A stretch of 64,000 bases of DNA from Myroides marinus. GTDB taxonomy: Bacteria > Bacteroidota > Bacteroidia > Flavobacteriales > Flavobacteriaceae. Of this stretch, positions 42,683 to 51,693 are shown one piece after another (the stretch's first letter is position 1; the number at the start of each line of letters is the position of its first letter). The translations under genes were made by a program, and so were the position numbers. The stretch lies in assembly GCF_900109075.1 (NCBI RefSeq), contig NZ_FNYS01000007.1, forward strand, positions 62,001-126,000, written 5' to 3'. The notes beneath the pieces are model-generated. The model was given only the letters and a program-made list of their open reading frames with translations. It did not search any database and had not been told where the DNA came from.

Positions 42683-45600
42683 TTATTTGTTTTCAATAGG
42701 TGAATAGTGAATGCTCTCTGTATCTTCTGGGTCTAACGATGGTGACTCTGTCTTAACTTTATTCATTACCCATGCGAATACCATTGGCAAGATGACAAGT
42801 ACTGAAACTGTAGAAGCTAATAATCCTCCAATTACAGCACGTCCTAAAGGAGCTACTTGCTCACTTCCCTCTCCGTGTCCTATCGCCATAGGCAACATAC
42901 CAGCAATCATCGCAATCGTAGTCATCGCAATTGGTCTTAGACGCAATCTCGTTGCTTCTACTGCCGCAGCTGTAGATGTCCAACCCGTTTTGCGCAGTGT
43001 TTCTGCATTGTTAATCAGCAGTACTGCATTGGCTATGGATACCCCTACAGACATGATAATTCCCATATAAGACTGTAAGTTCACTGTAGATCCTGTCGCT
43101 TTTAACAACAATAGCGATCCCAACATTACGAAAGGCACTGTAGTTAAGATTACAAACGACACTTTAAACGATTGGAAATTAGCAGTCAACATCAAGAAGA
43201 TCACGATAACAGCTACCAATAAACCATTAGCCAAACTATTCATCGTATCATCTAATACTGGCGCCATTCCTTGTAACTCTACATTTACCCCTTTTGGCAA
43301 TTCTCCTAATTCAGCAATTGCTTTTTCTACATCAGCCTTAGCTCTATTCAAATCTGTTTTATGCACATTAGCAATAACAGTTATATATCCCATCGTTCCT
43401 TCATTATAACTCTCTGCCAGGGCTTTGCTCTCTGTTACTGTAGCAACATCACTTAATACTGGTCTATCAGCATTCTTACTCAATGGAATATTCTCTAATT
43501 CCTCTTTGCTATTCAATTGGTTTTGTGGCATCTGTACCTGTACATCATAAGCGATACCCATCATACCTCCTACCCACATATTTCTATTGGTGTAACGAGA
43601 AGAAGCAGTAGTTGCCACTAATGACTTAGCAATATCCATAGCATCTAATCCCAACTGAGCAGCGCGTACTCTATCTATATTGATTTCGTAAGCTGGATAA
43701 TTCATAGAGATAGGCATCTTCACATCACGCATATAGTCCAACTCATTTAACTTCGCTAATAACTTATTAGCCGTCATCATATTCATCTTACGCATCATAC
43801 CAGATACTCTAATCTCAATAGGCGTATTAGTCCCTTGGCTTAGAATTTTCTCTGTCAATTCGATTGGCTCAAACGTCAGTTTTAACTCTGGTAATTTCTC
43901 TTTTACACGCTCGCGTATCTGGTCTTTTAACTCATCTGTATTACCACTAAAATCTTTGAATGCTATCTGCATAGAAGCTTCATGTGGTCCAGCGTTATAC
44001 AAGTAAATTGGGCTTACTGCAAACGAAGAAGGGTGTTGTCCTACAAAGGCAGAAGAAATAGCGATCTTCTCTTTTCCAAACAAATCTTCTAACTCCGCTA
44101 ACAGCTTCTTAACCTTCATCTCTGTATGCTCTATACGCGTTCCTTCTGGAGCTGTAATACGCATCTGTACTTGGCTTGAGTTTACTGTTGGCAATACGTC
44201 TTTACCGATGTTTTGGTACATAAAACCAACTGATAAAAGAGCTAATAGAATAGAACCTATCACAATCATCTTTTTCATTGGCATCACTTTCTCGATACCA
44301 GCTATTACTCTATTCTTAAACTTGTCAAATCCCTTTGCTTCATCTGGAATAGCATGTTTCTCTGGATTGTACTTCATCAACCAGTTTGCCATAATAGGTA
44401 CAAACGTCTGAGATAGTAAGAATGAAACTGTCATCGCAAATCCAATAGCCATCGCTAAAGGCATAAATAATGCTCCTGGAATTCCTGTCATCATAAAGGC
44501 TGGTGCAAACACTGCCAAGATGCTAAATAAGATCAGTAACTTAGGGAAAGCAATCTCCTTACATGCATCCCATATAGCCTGTACTTTAGTCTTACCGAGG
44601 GCAAAGTGCTGGTGTATATTCTCAATGGTCACCGTACTCTCATCTACTAAAATACCAATCGCTAATGCTAATCCTGATAAAGTCATAATGTTGATCGTCT
44701 GACCGAACATTTTTAAGAATAGAACAGCTGATATAATCGCAATCGGAATAGTCATAATTACGATAAGCGCCCCTCTTGGATCTCTTAAGAATAGCATTAC
44801 CATTAATCCTGTTAACAATGCTCCTAATACTCCTTCTACAATTAAACTCTTAACAGCATTAATTACGTTTACAGATTGGTCAAACTCATAAGATATCTTT
44901 ACATCATCTGGCAAGTTATTTTGAATCATTGGCAATGACTCTTTTAACTTCTCCACTACATCATAAGTAGATGCCTTACCAGACTTAGCGATATTAATAT
45001 ATACCGAACGCTTACCATCTACTAATGCATATCCCGTCGTGATATCAGCTCCATCTTTTACTGTTGCTACATCGCGTAGATATACGTTGTCTACTTGTCC
45101 TTTAAACAATGGAATGTTTCCAAACTCTTCTACTGTTTTTAAAGTATTATTAGTAGGTGTCAAATAGTTTTTATCTCCTACATATACGTTACCTGAAGGC
45201 ATAGTCACGTTTTGTCTGCTGATTGCTTCTACAATCTGCTCTGGGCTCATGTGGTGTGTACGTAATTTGTTAGGATCGATGTTGATCTCTATCGTACGTG
45301 GCGAACCTCCAAATGGCGGTGCTGTTGTCAATCCTGGTATTTTAATCAAGAACGGACGTGCAGCAAAGTTGGCAATATCCTGTAGCTCATTATTTGTCTT
45401 TGTTTCTGATCGGAATACTAACTGCCCAACTGGTTGAGAAGAAGCGTCAAAACGAATAATAAACGGTGGTGGTGCTCCTGGTGGTAAGAAGATTACCGAA
45501 CGGTTAGACAGTGCTGAGATAGACGCAATAGCCTCTCCCATATCTGTACCTTCGTAAAACTCTATTTTCATCAGGGTTAACCCTTGTGTATTTTTAGTGT

Positions 45601-45841
45601 CGATACTTTTAATACCATTGGCAAAAAGCATCATATTTACATACATCTTTGTAAAGTAACCTTCCATTTGTTGTGGTGTGTACCCATTAAAAGAATGGGC
45701 GATATATACCACTGGCAGGTTCATCTCTGGAAGTATATCTACTGGAATTTCTTTAGAAGACTTCACTCCGAAGAATAGCAGTCCTATTACCAATACCATA
45801 ATAGATATCGGCTTGCGCAAGGCAAAACGAATTAAATTCAT
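42683..45841 (-). CDS. RND-family efflux pump inner-membrane protein
   Basis: The 1052-residue transporter has the RND layout: TM1 (MNLIRFALRKPISIMVLVIG), a large periplasmic loop, TM2-7, a second periplasmic loop, and TM8-12. TM4 carries ALAIGILVDESTVTIENIHQ with the charged residues of the proton relay. It belongs to the AcrB/CusA/CzcA superfamily; the surrounding metal-binding proteins point to metal efflux, but signature Met residues of CusA were not confirmed. It lies between the adaptor and tolC genes (4- and 6-base gaps), as in cus/czc operons. Confidence 0.92.
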   Translation of the reverse strand: MNLIRFALRKPISIMVLVIGLLFFGVKSSKEIPVDILPEMNLPVVYIAHSFNGYTPQQMEGYFTKMYVNMMLFANGIKSIDTKNTQGLTLMKIEFYEGTDMGEAIASISALSNRSVIFLPPGAPPPFIIRFDASSQPVGQLVFRSETKTNNELQDIANFAARPFLIKIPGLTTAPPFGGSPRTIEINIDPNKLRTHHMSPEQIVEAISRQNVTMPSGNVYVGDKNYLTPTNNTLKTVEEFGNIPLFKGQVDNVYLRDVATVKDGADITTGYALVDGKRSVYINIAKSGKASTYDVVEKLKESLPMIQNNLPDDVKISYEFDQSVNVINAVKSLIVEGVLGALLTGLMVMLFLRDPRGALIVIMTIPIAIISAVLFLKMFGQTINIMTLSGLALAIGILVDESTVTIENIHQHFALGKTKVQAIWDACKEIAFPKLLILFSILAVFAPAFMMTGIPGALFMPLAMAIGFAMTVSFLLSQTFVPIMANWLMKYNPEKHAIPDEAKGFDKFKNRVIAGIEKVMPMKKMIVIGSILLALLSVGFMYQNIGKDVLPTVNSSQVQMRITAPEGTRIEHTEMKVKKLLAELEDLFGKEKIAISSAFVGQHPSSFAVSPIYLYNAGPHEASMQIAFKDFSGNTDELKDQIRERVKEKLPELKLTFEPIELTEKILSQGTNTPIEIRVSGMMRKMNMMTANKLLAKLNELDYMRDVKMPISMNYPAYEINIDRVRAAQLGLDAMDIAKSLVATTASSRYTNRNMWVGGMMGIAYDVQVQMPQNQLNSKEELENIPLSKNADRPVLSDVATVTESKALAESYNEGTMGYITVIANVHKTDLNRAKADVEKAIAELGELPKGVNVELQGMAPVLDDTMNSLANGLLVAVIVIFLMLTANFQSFKVSFVILTTVPFVMLGSLLLLKATGSTVNLQSYMGIIMSVGVSIANAVLLINNAETLRKTGWTSTAAAVEATRLRLRPIAMTTIAMIAGMLPMAIGHGEGSEQVAPLGRAVIGGLLASTVSVLVILPMVFAWVMNKVKTESPSLDPEDTESIHYSPIENK

Positions 45842-45847
45842 ACTATC

Positions 45848-47236
45848 TTATTTTAGGGGAATAGCGTTTAACAAATATTGAATATCACCATGTGCAGAAG
45901 CTTGTAGCAATAGAGATTGCCACACATTGTTTTGAGCGATTTCATAGTCTATCTCAGCGCGCTGTAGGGTATAAAGCGCTTGAGTGAAATCAACTAAGTT
46001 GCTCAATCCATTATCGTATAAAGCTTTCTGCTGTTTAAAAGCAACTTCTGCTGCTTCTAATTGAATCTTAGACTGTGTCCATACAGCCTGAGCATTAGCA
46101 TACTTCTCTTTGGTCAAAGTAATTTGGTTAGCCAATTCTTTGTCCATTTGTAAGAACTCATGCTCATAGCTCTTTGTGATGTATTCTTGTTGTTTACGCT
46201 TATATGTCGTTCTAAAAAAGTTAGATACATTCCATGTTAATTGAAGACCTACTAAGTAATTTCCTCTATCAATTCCTACTCCCTTGCCATAAGCAGTAGA
46301 GTAAGCACTATTATCCTGTACATAGTTGTAGTCAAAGCCAGATCCTCTACCTTGTAATACTCCGAAGCCGTTAAGTGTAGGTAAACTTCCCTTAGTCACT
46401 AAGCGCTCCATTGATTCACTCTGTGCTATTTTACTCTCTTGTAGTAACAACATAGGATGTTGGTCTCTACTCTTTACCTCCTCCTCTAATATCTGTGGTT
46501 TATCTAATACAAAGACATCGTCTAACTGATACAGTTTAGTATCCTCGTCTAATAAAACAGCTAACTGTTTATTAAACTCTATTTCTTTGTCATAAGCCTT
46601 GATATGTAGTGCTTCTGCATTAGCTACCTCAGCCATTGCTAGACGCTCATCTACTTGAGGTAATAAGCCACTCTTAGCCTTAGCAGCTGTAACTTCATGG
46701 AATACTTTAGCGCGTTCTAAATTCTTTTGTTGCACATATTTAATACGCTGCGTTGCTAATAGGTTCAAGTACGTAGCACTTACTTTTACTTGTTGTTGGA
46801 AAACCTCTTGTTCTAAATCCTTAAGATTAACCTCCTGTTGAGCCTTTGCCATAGTTATTCCCTCCTTTGTTTTTCCAAAAGAAAAGATGTTCCAATTGAC
46901 ATTGGCAAAATACAATGAACCAAAAGCAGCATTCCAATTCTGTTCTGCTAAAGGCATAGATGTGGCTGCCGAACCTAATCCTCCATAGGCGTATAAAGGA
47001 CCGTTCTGCGCGTTAATGGTACCATAACTCTGTTGAGCACCGAATGTTAAGTCTGGAAAGTAATTTCCTTTTTGATTGGTAGTATTTTCTTGAGAAGCAG
47101 CAAGTCTCGCTTCTTTGACCTTGATTAGGTCATATCGTTCTATAGCCTGTTTTAAGGCAGCATCTAATTTTAGTTCTTGACCATACATAGACGCTGTACC
47201 CAATAGGACAAACAGTGCTATCCTATTAATTTTCAT
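45848..47236 (-). CDS. TolC-family outer membrane efflux protein
   Basis: The 462-residue protein has a signal peptide (MKINRIALFVLLGTASMYGQ) and two long coiled-coil OEP repeats (LDAALKQAIERYDLIKVKEA near residue 24; ERLVTKGSLPTLNGFG and DKELANQITLTKEKYANAQA in the second half). It forms the outer-membrane channel of the tripartite RND efflux complex. It is 6 bases upstream of the RND gene and 78 bases downstream of the Cys-rich protein gene. Confidence 0.92.
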   Translation of the reverse strand: MKINRIALFVLLGTASMYGQELKLDAALKQAIERYDLIKVKEARLAASQENTTNQKGNYFPDLTFGAQQSYGTINAQNGPLYAYGGLGSAATSMPLAEQNWNAAFGSLYFANVNWNIFSFGKTKEGITMAKAQQEVNLKDLEQEVFQQQVKVSATYLNLLATQRIKYVQQKNLERAKVFHEVTAAKAKSGLLPQVDERLAMAEVANAEALHIKAYDKEIEFNKQLAVLLDEDTKLYQLDDVFVLDKPQILEEEVKSRDQHPMLLLQESKIAQSESMERLVTKGSLPTLNGFGVLQGRGSGFDYNYVQDNSAYSTAYGKGVGIDRGNYLVGLQLTWNVSNFFRTTYKRKQQEYITKSYEHEFLQMDKELANQITLTKEKYANAQAVWTQSKIQLEAAEVAFKQQKALYDNGLSNLVDFTQALYTLQRAEIDYEIAQNNVWQSLLLQASAHGDIQYLLNAIPLK

Positions 47237-47273
47237 GTGAAATGTTGTGATTAATTATACAATATTAATGGGG

Positions 47274-47293
47274 CCTATTACTGAAATAATAGG
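47274..47293 (-). promoter_or_regulatory. Intercistronic hairpin before tolC
   Basis: CCTATTA pairs with TAATAGG around a 6-base loop between the Cys-rich gene and tolC. No T run follows on the minus strand, so mRNA processing or partial attenuation is more likely than full termination. Confidence 0.45.
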
Positions 47294-47314
47294 AATATTA
47301 ATAGGGTATAAAAA

Positions 47315-47731
47315 TCATATTCTATAGACGCAATTCTTTATATACAGAGGCACTTGTCTGACCTTGTACACATAATTTGCATAAGTAGTATAGTTGTTCT
47401 CTTTTACAGCAGGAATAAAATCGTATACCGCACCGAAGTAACGGTGTAGTATCGCATCTGTAAAGAAATTTAATTTTAAAACTTTAAGTGAACTATTTTG
47501 AACTTCTGACTTTACCTTTACAACTTCTACTTTTTCTTCGCAGCAGTTTTTCTTAGGTTCTTTTACCGTCTTTCCTTTTAGAGTACAGAAACCACAGTTA
47601 TTTTCATCAGCTTGAGATGTAGACATACTCGTCTGCTGCACTAATCCTCTACAGATGTGCTGATATGTACTAAAGCCTGAAGCCAGTGCTGTGTACAAAA
47701 GTGCGAATAATATGACGAATAGTTTTTTCAT
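47315..47731 (-). CDS. Small exported Cys-rich protein (HYC_CC_PP-like)
   Basis: The 138-residue protein has a signal peptide (MKKLFVILFALLYTALASG). Paired Cys motifs follow (YQHICRGLV, NNCGFC, KKNCCEEK), with PLYIKNCVYRI near the end. The H-x-C...CC...P arrangement recalls the HYC_CC_PP family, which I associate with Bacteroidota metal loci; the match is from memory. It is the first gene of the metal-efflux operon, preceded by a TACTTTTG box at 47743-47750. Confidence 0.72.
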   Translation of the reverse strand: MKKLFVILFALLYTALASGFSTYQHICRGLVQQTSMSTSQADENNCGFCTLKGKTVKEPKKNCCEEKVEVVKVKSEVQNSSLKVLKLNFFTDAILHRYFGAVYDFIPAVKENNYTTYANYVYKVRQVPLYIKNCVYRI

Positions 47732-47742
47732 AATCTCAGGGT

Positions 47743-47762
47743 CAAAAGTACTACTCTGAGTA
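47743..47762 (-). promoter_or_regulatory. Promoter of the metal-efflux operon with adjacent palindrome
   Basis: TACTTTTG on the minus strand (47743-47750) is a -7 box 11 bases before the first ATG. Directly upstream lies the 11-bp palindrome TACTCAGAGTA (minus strand, about 47752-47762), a candidate operator for the HMA-AraC regulator. Confidence 0.6.
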
Positions 47763-48030
47763 ATAGGAGTTGTTATACCATTTTGTATAGTTGTTGTATA
47801 ATTTTTGGATTTAATACTTTTTAAGAAACTTACACACCCCTTATGACTACACAGTTTCTTAATCTTTTGCTAATAGAAAGAGATTGATATATCTACCTAG
47901 AATATTTAGTCGCTAAATCGCTTGCAACGACAACACGCTTTGGACTACCCAACTATTTAAAAACTGGTCTATAAGTACATACCTATTTTACTAGACATTT
48001 GCCCCATAATTTTAAAAAACAAAAGTACTT
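47763..48030. other. Intergenic region between divergent units
   Basis: AT-rich sequence between the metal-efflux operon (minus) and the acetyltransferase gene (plus). I see no gene and no clear repeat. Confidence 0.5.
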
Positions 48031-48528
48031 ATGACAACAACTAACACAGGGGTGACTAAACAACAAGTAGCGCTTAAAAACACAACAGCAACATTAGTAA
48101 AAGCAACATTAGAACACCTAGAAGATGCTTCTATGCTATTCGATATGTACCGCGTATTCTACAGACAAGAATCTGATTACGAAAGAGGAAAAAAGTTCTT
48201 ACAAGACCGATTATCTAATGATCAGTCTCATATCTTCCTAGCATATGTAGATGGTCAAGCAGTTGGGTTTGTTCAGTTATACGAGTTATTCCACTATATC
48301 AAGCTAGAGAAACAATGGTTGTTAAGTGACTTATTTGTTCATCCAGAGTACAGAGGTATTGGATTATCTGTAGCTATTATTGACAGAGCAAAACAATGGT
48401 GTGATGAAACAAATGCTTGTGGGCTTATGTTAGAAACAGAAAAAACTAATGATATTGGTAATACACTTTACCCTCGTTGTGGTTTTGTATATGATGGAGG
48501 ACATAACTATTACTATTGGTGGAAGTAA
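48031..48528 (+). CDS. GNAT-family N-acetyltransferase
   Basis: The 165-residue protein has the GNAT acetyl-CoA signature LSDLFVHPEYRGIGLSVAII near residue 110, the preceding strand HIFLAYVDGQAVGFVQLYEL, and ACGLMLETEKTNDIGNTLYP with the conserved N-x-x-G-x-x-x-Y-x-x-x-G-F pattern ending in CGFVYD. It acetylates an amine of unknown identity. A low-complexity Thr-rich N-terminus (MTTTNTGVTKQQVALKNTTA) of about 20 residues is extra compared with typical members. It has its own terminator. Confidence 0.9.
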   Translation: MTTTNTGVTKQQVALKNTTATLVKATLEHLEDASMLFDMYRVFYRQESDYERGKKFLQDRLSNDQSHIFLAYVDGQAVGFVQLYELFHYIKLEKQWLLSDLFVHPEYRGIGLSVAIIDRAKQWCDETNACGLMLETEKTNDIGNTLYPRCGFVYDGGHNYYYWWK

Positions 48529-48559
48529 GCTTATAGCACACTTTATATCGGATTTAAAC

Positions 48560-48589
48560 AAAAAAGGTATTCTTACGAATACCTTTTTT
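48560..48589. terminator. Bidirectional terminator
   Basis: A perfect 13-bp stem AAAAAAGGTATTC around TTAC between convergent genes; it touches the stop codon of the minus-strand gene. Confidence 0.92.
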
Positions 48590-49582
48590 CTATTTCATAT
48601 AACCGTTATGTTTAAATATCTCTTTTGCTTTTTCATAAAATTCTAGTTGATTAGCAGATTGATTAGGCAGTGTAAATCTTCTCACCTTACGCTTGCCTTC
48701 ACTATCCTTAAAGCGAATATCAAAGCCTACTGTATTACTATAAGATCGCTTGACTAATTCTACTTCTATAATATCCTTTTTATCTATTGCGTTGACATTA
48801 GACAAATCCTTATTTGTATAACTACTATAGATCAGATACAACATGATTGCTATAGGAATTAACGCGTAATAAACACTTACATAAATATAAGTCAAGACAG
48901 CGATACCTAACATCAAGACAGCAATAAACTGAATCCACTTATAGAAACCATCCTCTTTACCTAATACGATAGCTTTCTTATGTGTGATATTACCATCATG
49001 AGTAAAGACTAGCTTTTCACTTGGTTCAATAATTAAGTGACAATATTCATTCTTTCCCTTAATTACCGCTTGGCGAATAGCAGACTTATCTACAACTTTA
49101 CTCTTTAGTTTATAACGATAACAACTCACGTGTTCCTCTAACTCCTCAATATCATCTCCTAGAATATCTCCTATCTTCTTCCAAATCAATTCTGAAACAT
49201 CGCTAATATCTCCTTCTATCGCTAGCTTCTCTCCTTCATCAACTAATATGCGACCTCCACTAGTCATCAGTGTGCGCTTTTCTACATCTCCCTCACAGTA
49301 CATCATCTTATAAGTCTTCATAGATTCAGATAGCGTAAATGTAAGTACTTTAGTCTCTTTGACTTTTAGAGCTTTATCACACTTATCTTGTGCTATGAAT
49401 AGTAAAGTTCCTTTATCCGTATAGCATATATCGCAATATCCTTCATCGGTATTACCTGCAGATGCTTCTTCAAAAGAGATCTCCTTAATCAACTCTAACT
49501 CCATATTGGCCTGTTTCTGTAACAGATCAAAGGAGTTTTTATAATTCTTCCCTATAGCAATGCCTGATAAACTGTAGCTCAT
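48590..49582 (-). CDS. Uncharacterised membrane protein, 330 residues
   Basis: Residues 1-205 are soluble alpha/beta sequence with a Cys-rich patch (GYCDICYTDKGTLLFIAQDK). Two adjacent membrane helices follow near 215-255 (IQFIAVLMLGIAVLTYIYVS and ALIPIAIMLYLIYSS), then a C-terminal beta domain (DIIEVELVKRSYSNTVGFDI). The tail ends KEIFKHNGYMK. It probably has both soluble parts in the cytoplasm. I do not recognise a family, and its neighbours give no clue; it lies between a shared terminator and the HxlR gene. Confidence 0.75.
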   Translation of the reverse strand: MSYSLSGIAIGKNYKNSFDLLQKQANMELELIKEISFEEASAGNTDEGYCDICYTDKGTLLFIAQDKCDKALKVKETKVLTFTLSESMKTYKMMYCEGDVEKRTLMTSGGRILVDEGEKLAIEGDISDVSELIWKKIGDILGDDIEELEEHVSCYRYKLKSKVVDKSAIRQAVIKGKNEYCHLIIEPSEKLVFTHDGNITHKKAIVLGKEDGFYKWIQFIAVLMLGIAVLTYIYVSVYYALIPIAIMLYLIYSSYTNKDLSNVNAIDKKDIIEVELVKRSYSNTVGFDIRFKDSEGKRKVRRFTLPNQSANQLEFYEKAKEIFKHNGYMK

Positions 49583-49684
49583 AACTAGGATTATTTGTTA
49601 TTTTACTGTGCTTTATTTTCTATACTAAAATTACATTGTTTTTAGATACAAAACACTGATACTTATAACAATTTGTAAAAAAGA

Positions 49685-50059
49685 TTAGACAATTTCATTG
49701 TCCTGATTAAAGACAGTATTTCTATACTGCTGCCCCCAGACCATAATCTCATCTATCACTTTCTCTAGCGTTCTTCCATATTCCGTCAGCTCATATTCTA
49801 CTGTAATTGGTTTAGTGTTAACTACAGTGCGACTAATCAGAAGATTTGCTTCAAGATCTTGAAGTTCTTTAGACAACATTTTAGTACCTATCCCATCTAC
49901 CTCTCTCATTAAATCCATATACCTCATCTTACCTCCATATAGCAGTGTACCGATGATATACACCTTCCACTTACCTGATAAGAGGCTCATCGTGTCCTTT
50001 ATAGCTACTATTCTCCTTTGGCATTGAGTACTACTATTCATTACCTCCTTTTTCTTCAT
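49685..50059 (-). CDS. HxlR-family winged-helix transcriptional regulator
   Basis: The 124-residue protein has the HxlR signature: MSLLSGKWKVYIIGTLLYGG near residue 23, MRYMDLMREVDGIGTKMLSK near 44, LQDLEANLLISRTVVNTKPI, and EYELTEYGRTLEKVIDE. Such regulators respond to reactive electrophiles or redox signals and usually control an adjacent divergent gene, here the DoxX-like gene. ATGs at 50059 and 50041 are both possible. A perfect 16-bp palindrome lies in the divergent promoter region. Confidence 0.92.
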   Translation of the reverse strand: MKKKEVMNSSTQCQRRIVAIKDTMSLLSGKWKVYIIGTLLYGGKMRYMDLMREVDGIGTKMLSKELQDLEANLLISRTVVNTKPITVEYELTEYGRTLEKVIDEIMVWGQQYRNTVFNQDNEIV

Positions 50060-50082
50060 CTCTTATCTATTTTTAAGTACCC

Positions 50083-50130
50083 TAAAGTTACATATTTCTA
50101 CCCTACTGTACAAAAGGGAACTAGTTCCCT
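50083..50130 (-). promoter_or_regulatory. HxlR promoter with overlapping palindromic operator
   Basis: A TAACTTTA -7-like box (minus strand, 50083-50090) and a TTTG at 50111-50114 (minus strand) are 20 bases apart, as expected of a -33/-7 pair. The perfect 16-bp palindrome AGGGAACTAGTTCCCT (50115-50130) abuts the -33 box and is the likely HxlR operator for both divergent genes. Confidence 0.7.
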
Positions 50131-50167
50131 AAAGGAAAGCAATACCTCTCTCCCTATTTAATAGCAG

Positions 50168-50175
50168 TAGCTTTG
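50168..50175 (+). promoter_or_regulatory. -7 promoter box of the DoxX-like gene
   Basis: TAGCTTTG matches TAnnTTTG, 17 bases before the ATG. Confidence 0.7.
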
Positions 50176-50192
50176 TCTCAAATAATAAAACA

Positions 50193-50558
50193 ATGAAAAG
50201 TAACAAAATTATATTCTGGGTATCTACTGTACTATTCTCTTTATTTATGCTATTTAGTGCATATAACTATATCTCATCAGAAGAGATGAAAGGAGCTTTC
50301 GTACATTTAGGTTTTCCAGATTACTTTAGAATCGAACTAGCCATAGCTAAGACATTAGGAGCTATAGTATTATTACTCCCTTTCTTACCTTCGACAGTAA
50401 GAGGCTTCGCTTATGCTGGCTTTACGATTAATATAATTTCAGCTGCTGTAGCCCATTTGGCCATAGGTGAGCCCATTTCATCTTTAGGCTTTGTGCTATT
50501 CGCTGGTGTCCTATTAGGACTGTCTTATTGGAGTTCTCTAAAACTAGAGAATAAGTAA
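50193..50558 (+). CDS. DoxX-like membrane protein
   Basis: The 121-residue protein has four predicted membrane helices (about residues 6-24, 46-65, 70-91, 99-115). It also has the DoxX-type stretch AFVHLGFPDYFRIELAIAKT, LGAIVLLLPFLP. DoxX-like proteins are small quinone- or thiosulfate-linked membrane proteins, mostly of unknown function. The divergent HxlR gene 133 bases away is the usual partner and probably controls it. A strong terminator follows the stop. Confidence 0.88.
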   Translation: MKSNKIIFWVSTVLFSLFMLFSAYNYISSEEMKGAFVHLGFPDYFRIELAIAKTLGAIVLLLPFLPSTVRGFAYAGFTINIISAAVAHLAIGEPISSLGFVLFAGVLLGLSYWSSLKLENK

Positions 50559-50570
50559 GAATAAAATGTA

Positions 50571-50609
50571 AAAAATCAGGCTAAGTAAATTGTACTTAGC
50601 CTGATTTTT
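50571..50609 (+). terminator. Terminator of the DoxX-like gene
   Basis: A perfect 17-bp stem AAAAATCAGGCTAAGTA around AATTG. Its right foot merges directly into the tail of composite element copy 2. Confidence 0.9.
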
Positions 50610-50795
50610 ACTTTTTTGTCTTGATAAAGTCTGCGCGAGCAGAGTATGTGTGAAAGTAAAAAAAAAGTCAAGGCTATAACCTAGCTAATGCCATAAGATC
50701 GCTTCGCAAGATTATTTCGATTAATTAGTTTACTTATGAAATGCTTCGTAAAGACTATTTCTATTGATTAGTTTACGTATAAAATGCTCTGAAAG
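50605..50795 (-). repeat. Dispersed composite intergenic element, copy 2 (collapsed form)
   Basis: Read on the minus strand it has three degenerate CTTNCGAAGC-type tandem units (at about 50795, 50753 and 50710, spacing 42-43). The short segment GGCATTAGCTAGGTTATAGCC (50672-50692) follows, then a tail nearly identical to copy 3 including CACATACTCTGCTCGCGCAG, and ends in CAAAAAAGTAAAA (50606-50618). The long central hairpin of the other copies is missing. It lies between the DoxX and Ada genes. Confidence 0.85.
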
Positions 50796-50856
50796 AAGAA
50801 GTGTTTTATAAATTCAATGCTCTCTTAATTTATAATATAAGACTACAGTATAATGA

Positions 50857-51693
50857 CTACTCCCGAGTTTTACTAAGTTCCCATCCTACAATCAATTGTT
50901 TTCTCTCCGGTCCCCACATATAACCACCTAGTAGCCCGGTCTGTTGTATCACACGATGACATGGTATTAGTACCGCAATAGGATTGCGACCTATAGCTGT
51001 ACCTACAGCTCTACTAGCACCTGCATTACCTAAGTCATTCGCTATTTTTCCATATGTGGTTAATTCACCCATAGGAACTTGTAGCAAGGCTTCCCATACT
51101 TTCAATTGAAAGGCTGTACCCTTTAAGTGAAGTTTGATCTCACCTAAATCACCTTGTCTATTGAGTACTTCACTGACTGCTCTATGTACCTCTTTTTCTT
51201 CTTCTAATAAAGTTGCATTAGGAAAATCGTGATATACTCTGTCTAATCCTGTAGTATGTTCAGACACAAAGGCAATATGACAAACTCCCTTAGCAGTAGA
51301 AGCTACAACGACACGCCCAAATAACGTATCCCAATAACTATAAGATATCGTCAAGGCTGCACCTCCATTAGCATATTCATTAGGAGTCATCCCCTCTATA
51401 GACACAAACATATCGTGTAAACGACTACTACTGCTCAGTCCTACCTCATCTGCAAGTTCAAATAAACTACCTACTGATTTCTCTTGTAACAGATACTTGG
51501 CATAGTTAAGTGTAATATATCTCAAGAACTGCTTAGGGCTACTACCTACCCATTCTGTAAATAATCGTTGAAAGTGAAAGTCGCTTAATCCCACAGCACT
51601 AGCGATCTCTGATAGACTAGGTTGTCTGTATTGATTAGCCACGATATAGGCTATCGCTTCTCTTGCTTTTTCATATTGTCTATTTACTTCCAT
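50857..51693 (-). CDS. ada: Ada-type AraC regulator/methylated-DNA-protein-cysteine methyltransferase
   Basis: The 278-residue protein joins an AraC DNA-binding domain (residues 8-105; SLSEIASAVGLSDFHFQRLF) to an O6-alkylguanine-DNA alkyltransferase domain (residues 115-270). The active-site motif reads AVLIPCHRVIQQTGLLGGY and the DNA-binding RAVGTAIGRNP precedes it. It accepts methyl groups from damaged DNA. The N-terminal Cys4 zinc domain of E. coli Ada, which repairs phosphotriesters, is absent, so this is the common shortened form. It appears monocistronic. Confidence 0.93.
   Translation of the reverse strand: MEVNRQYEKAREAIAYIVANQYRQPSLSEIASAVGLSDFHFQRLFTEWVGSSPKQFLRYITLNYAKYLLQEKSVGSLFELADEVGLSSSSRLHDMFVSIEGMTPNEYANGGAALTISYSYWDTLFGRVVVASTAKGVCHIAFVSEHTTGLDRVYHDFPNATLLEEEKEVHRAVSEVLNRQGDLGEIKLHLKGTAFQLKVWEALLQVPMGELTTYGKIANDLGNAGASRAVGTAIGRNPIAVLIPCHRVIQQTGLLGGYMWGPERKQLIVGWELSKTRE

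Noticed and set aside
42711..43070. 119-residue plus-strand frame within the RND gene
   Set aside because: Antisense to conserved transmembrane segments of the pump; composition is that of a complementary frame.
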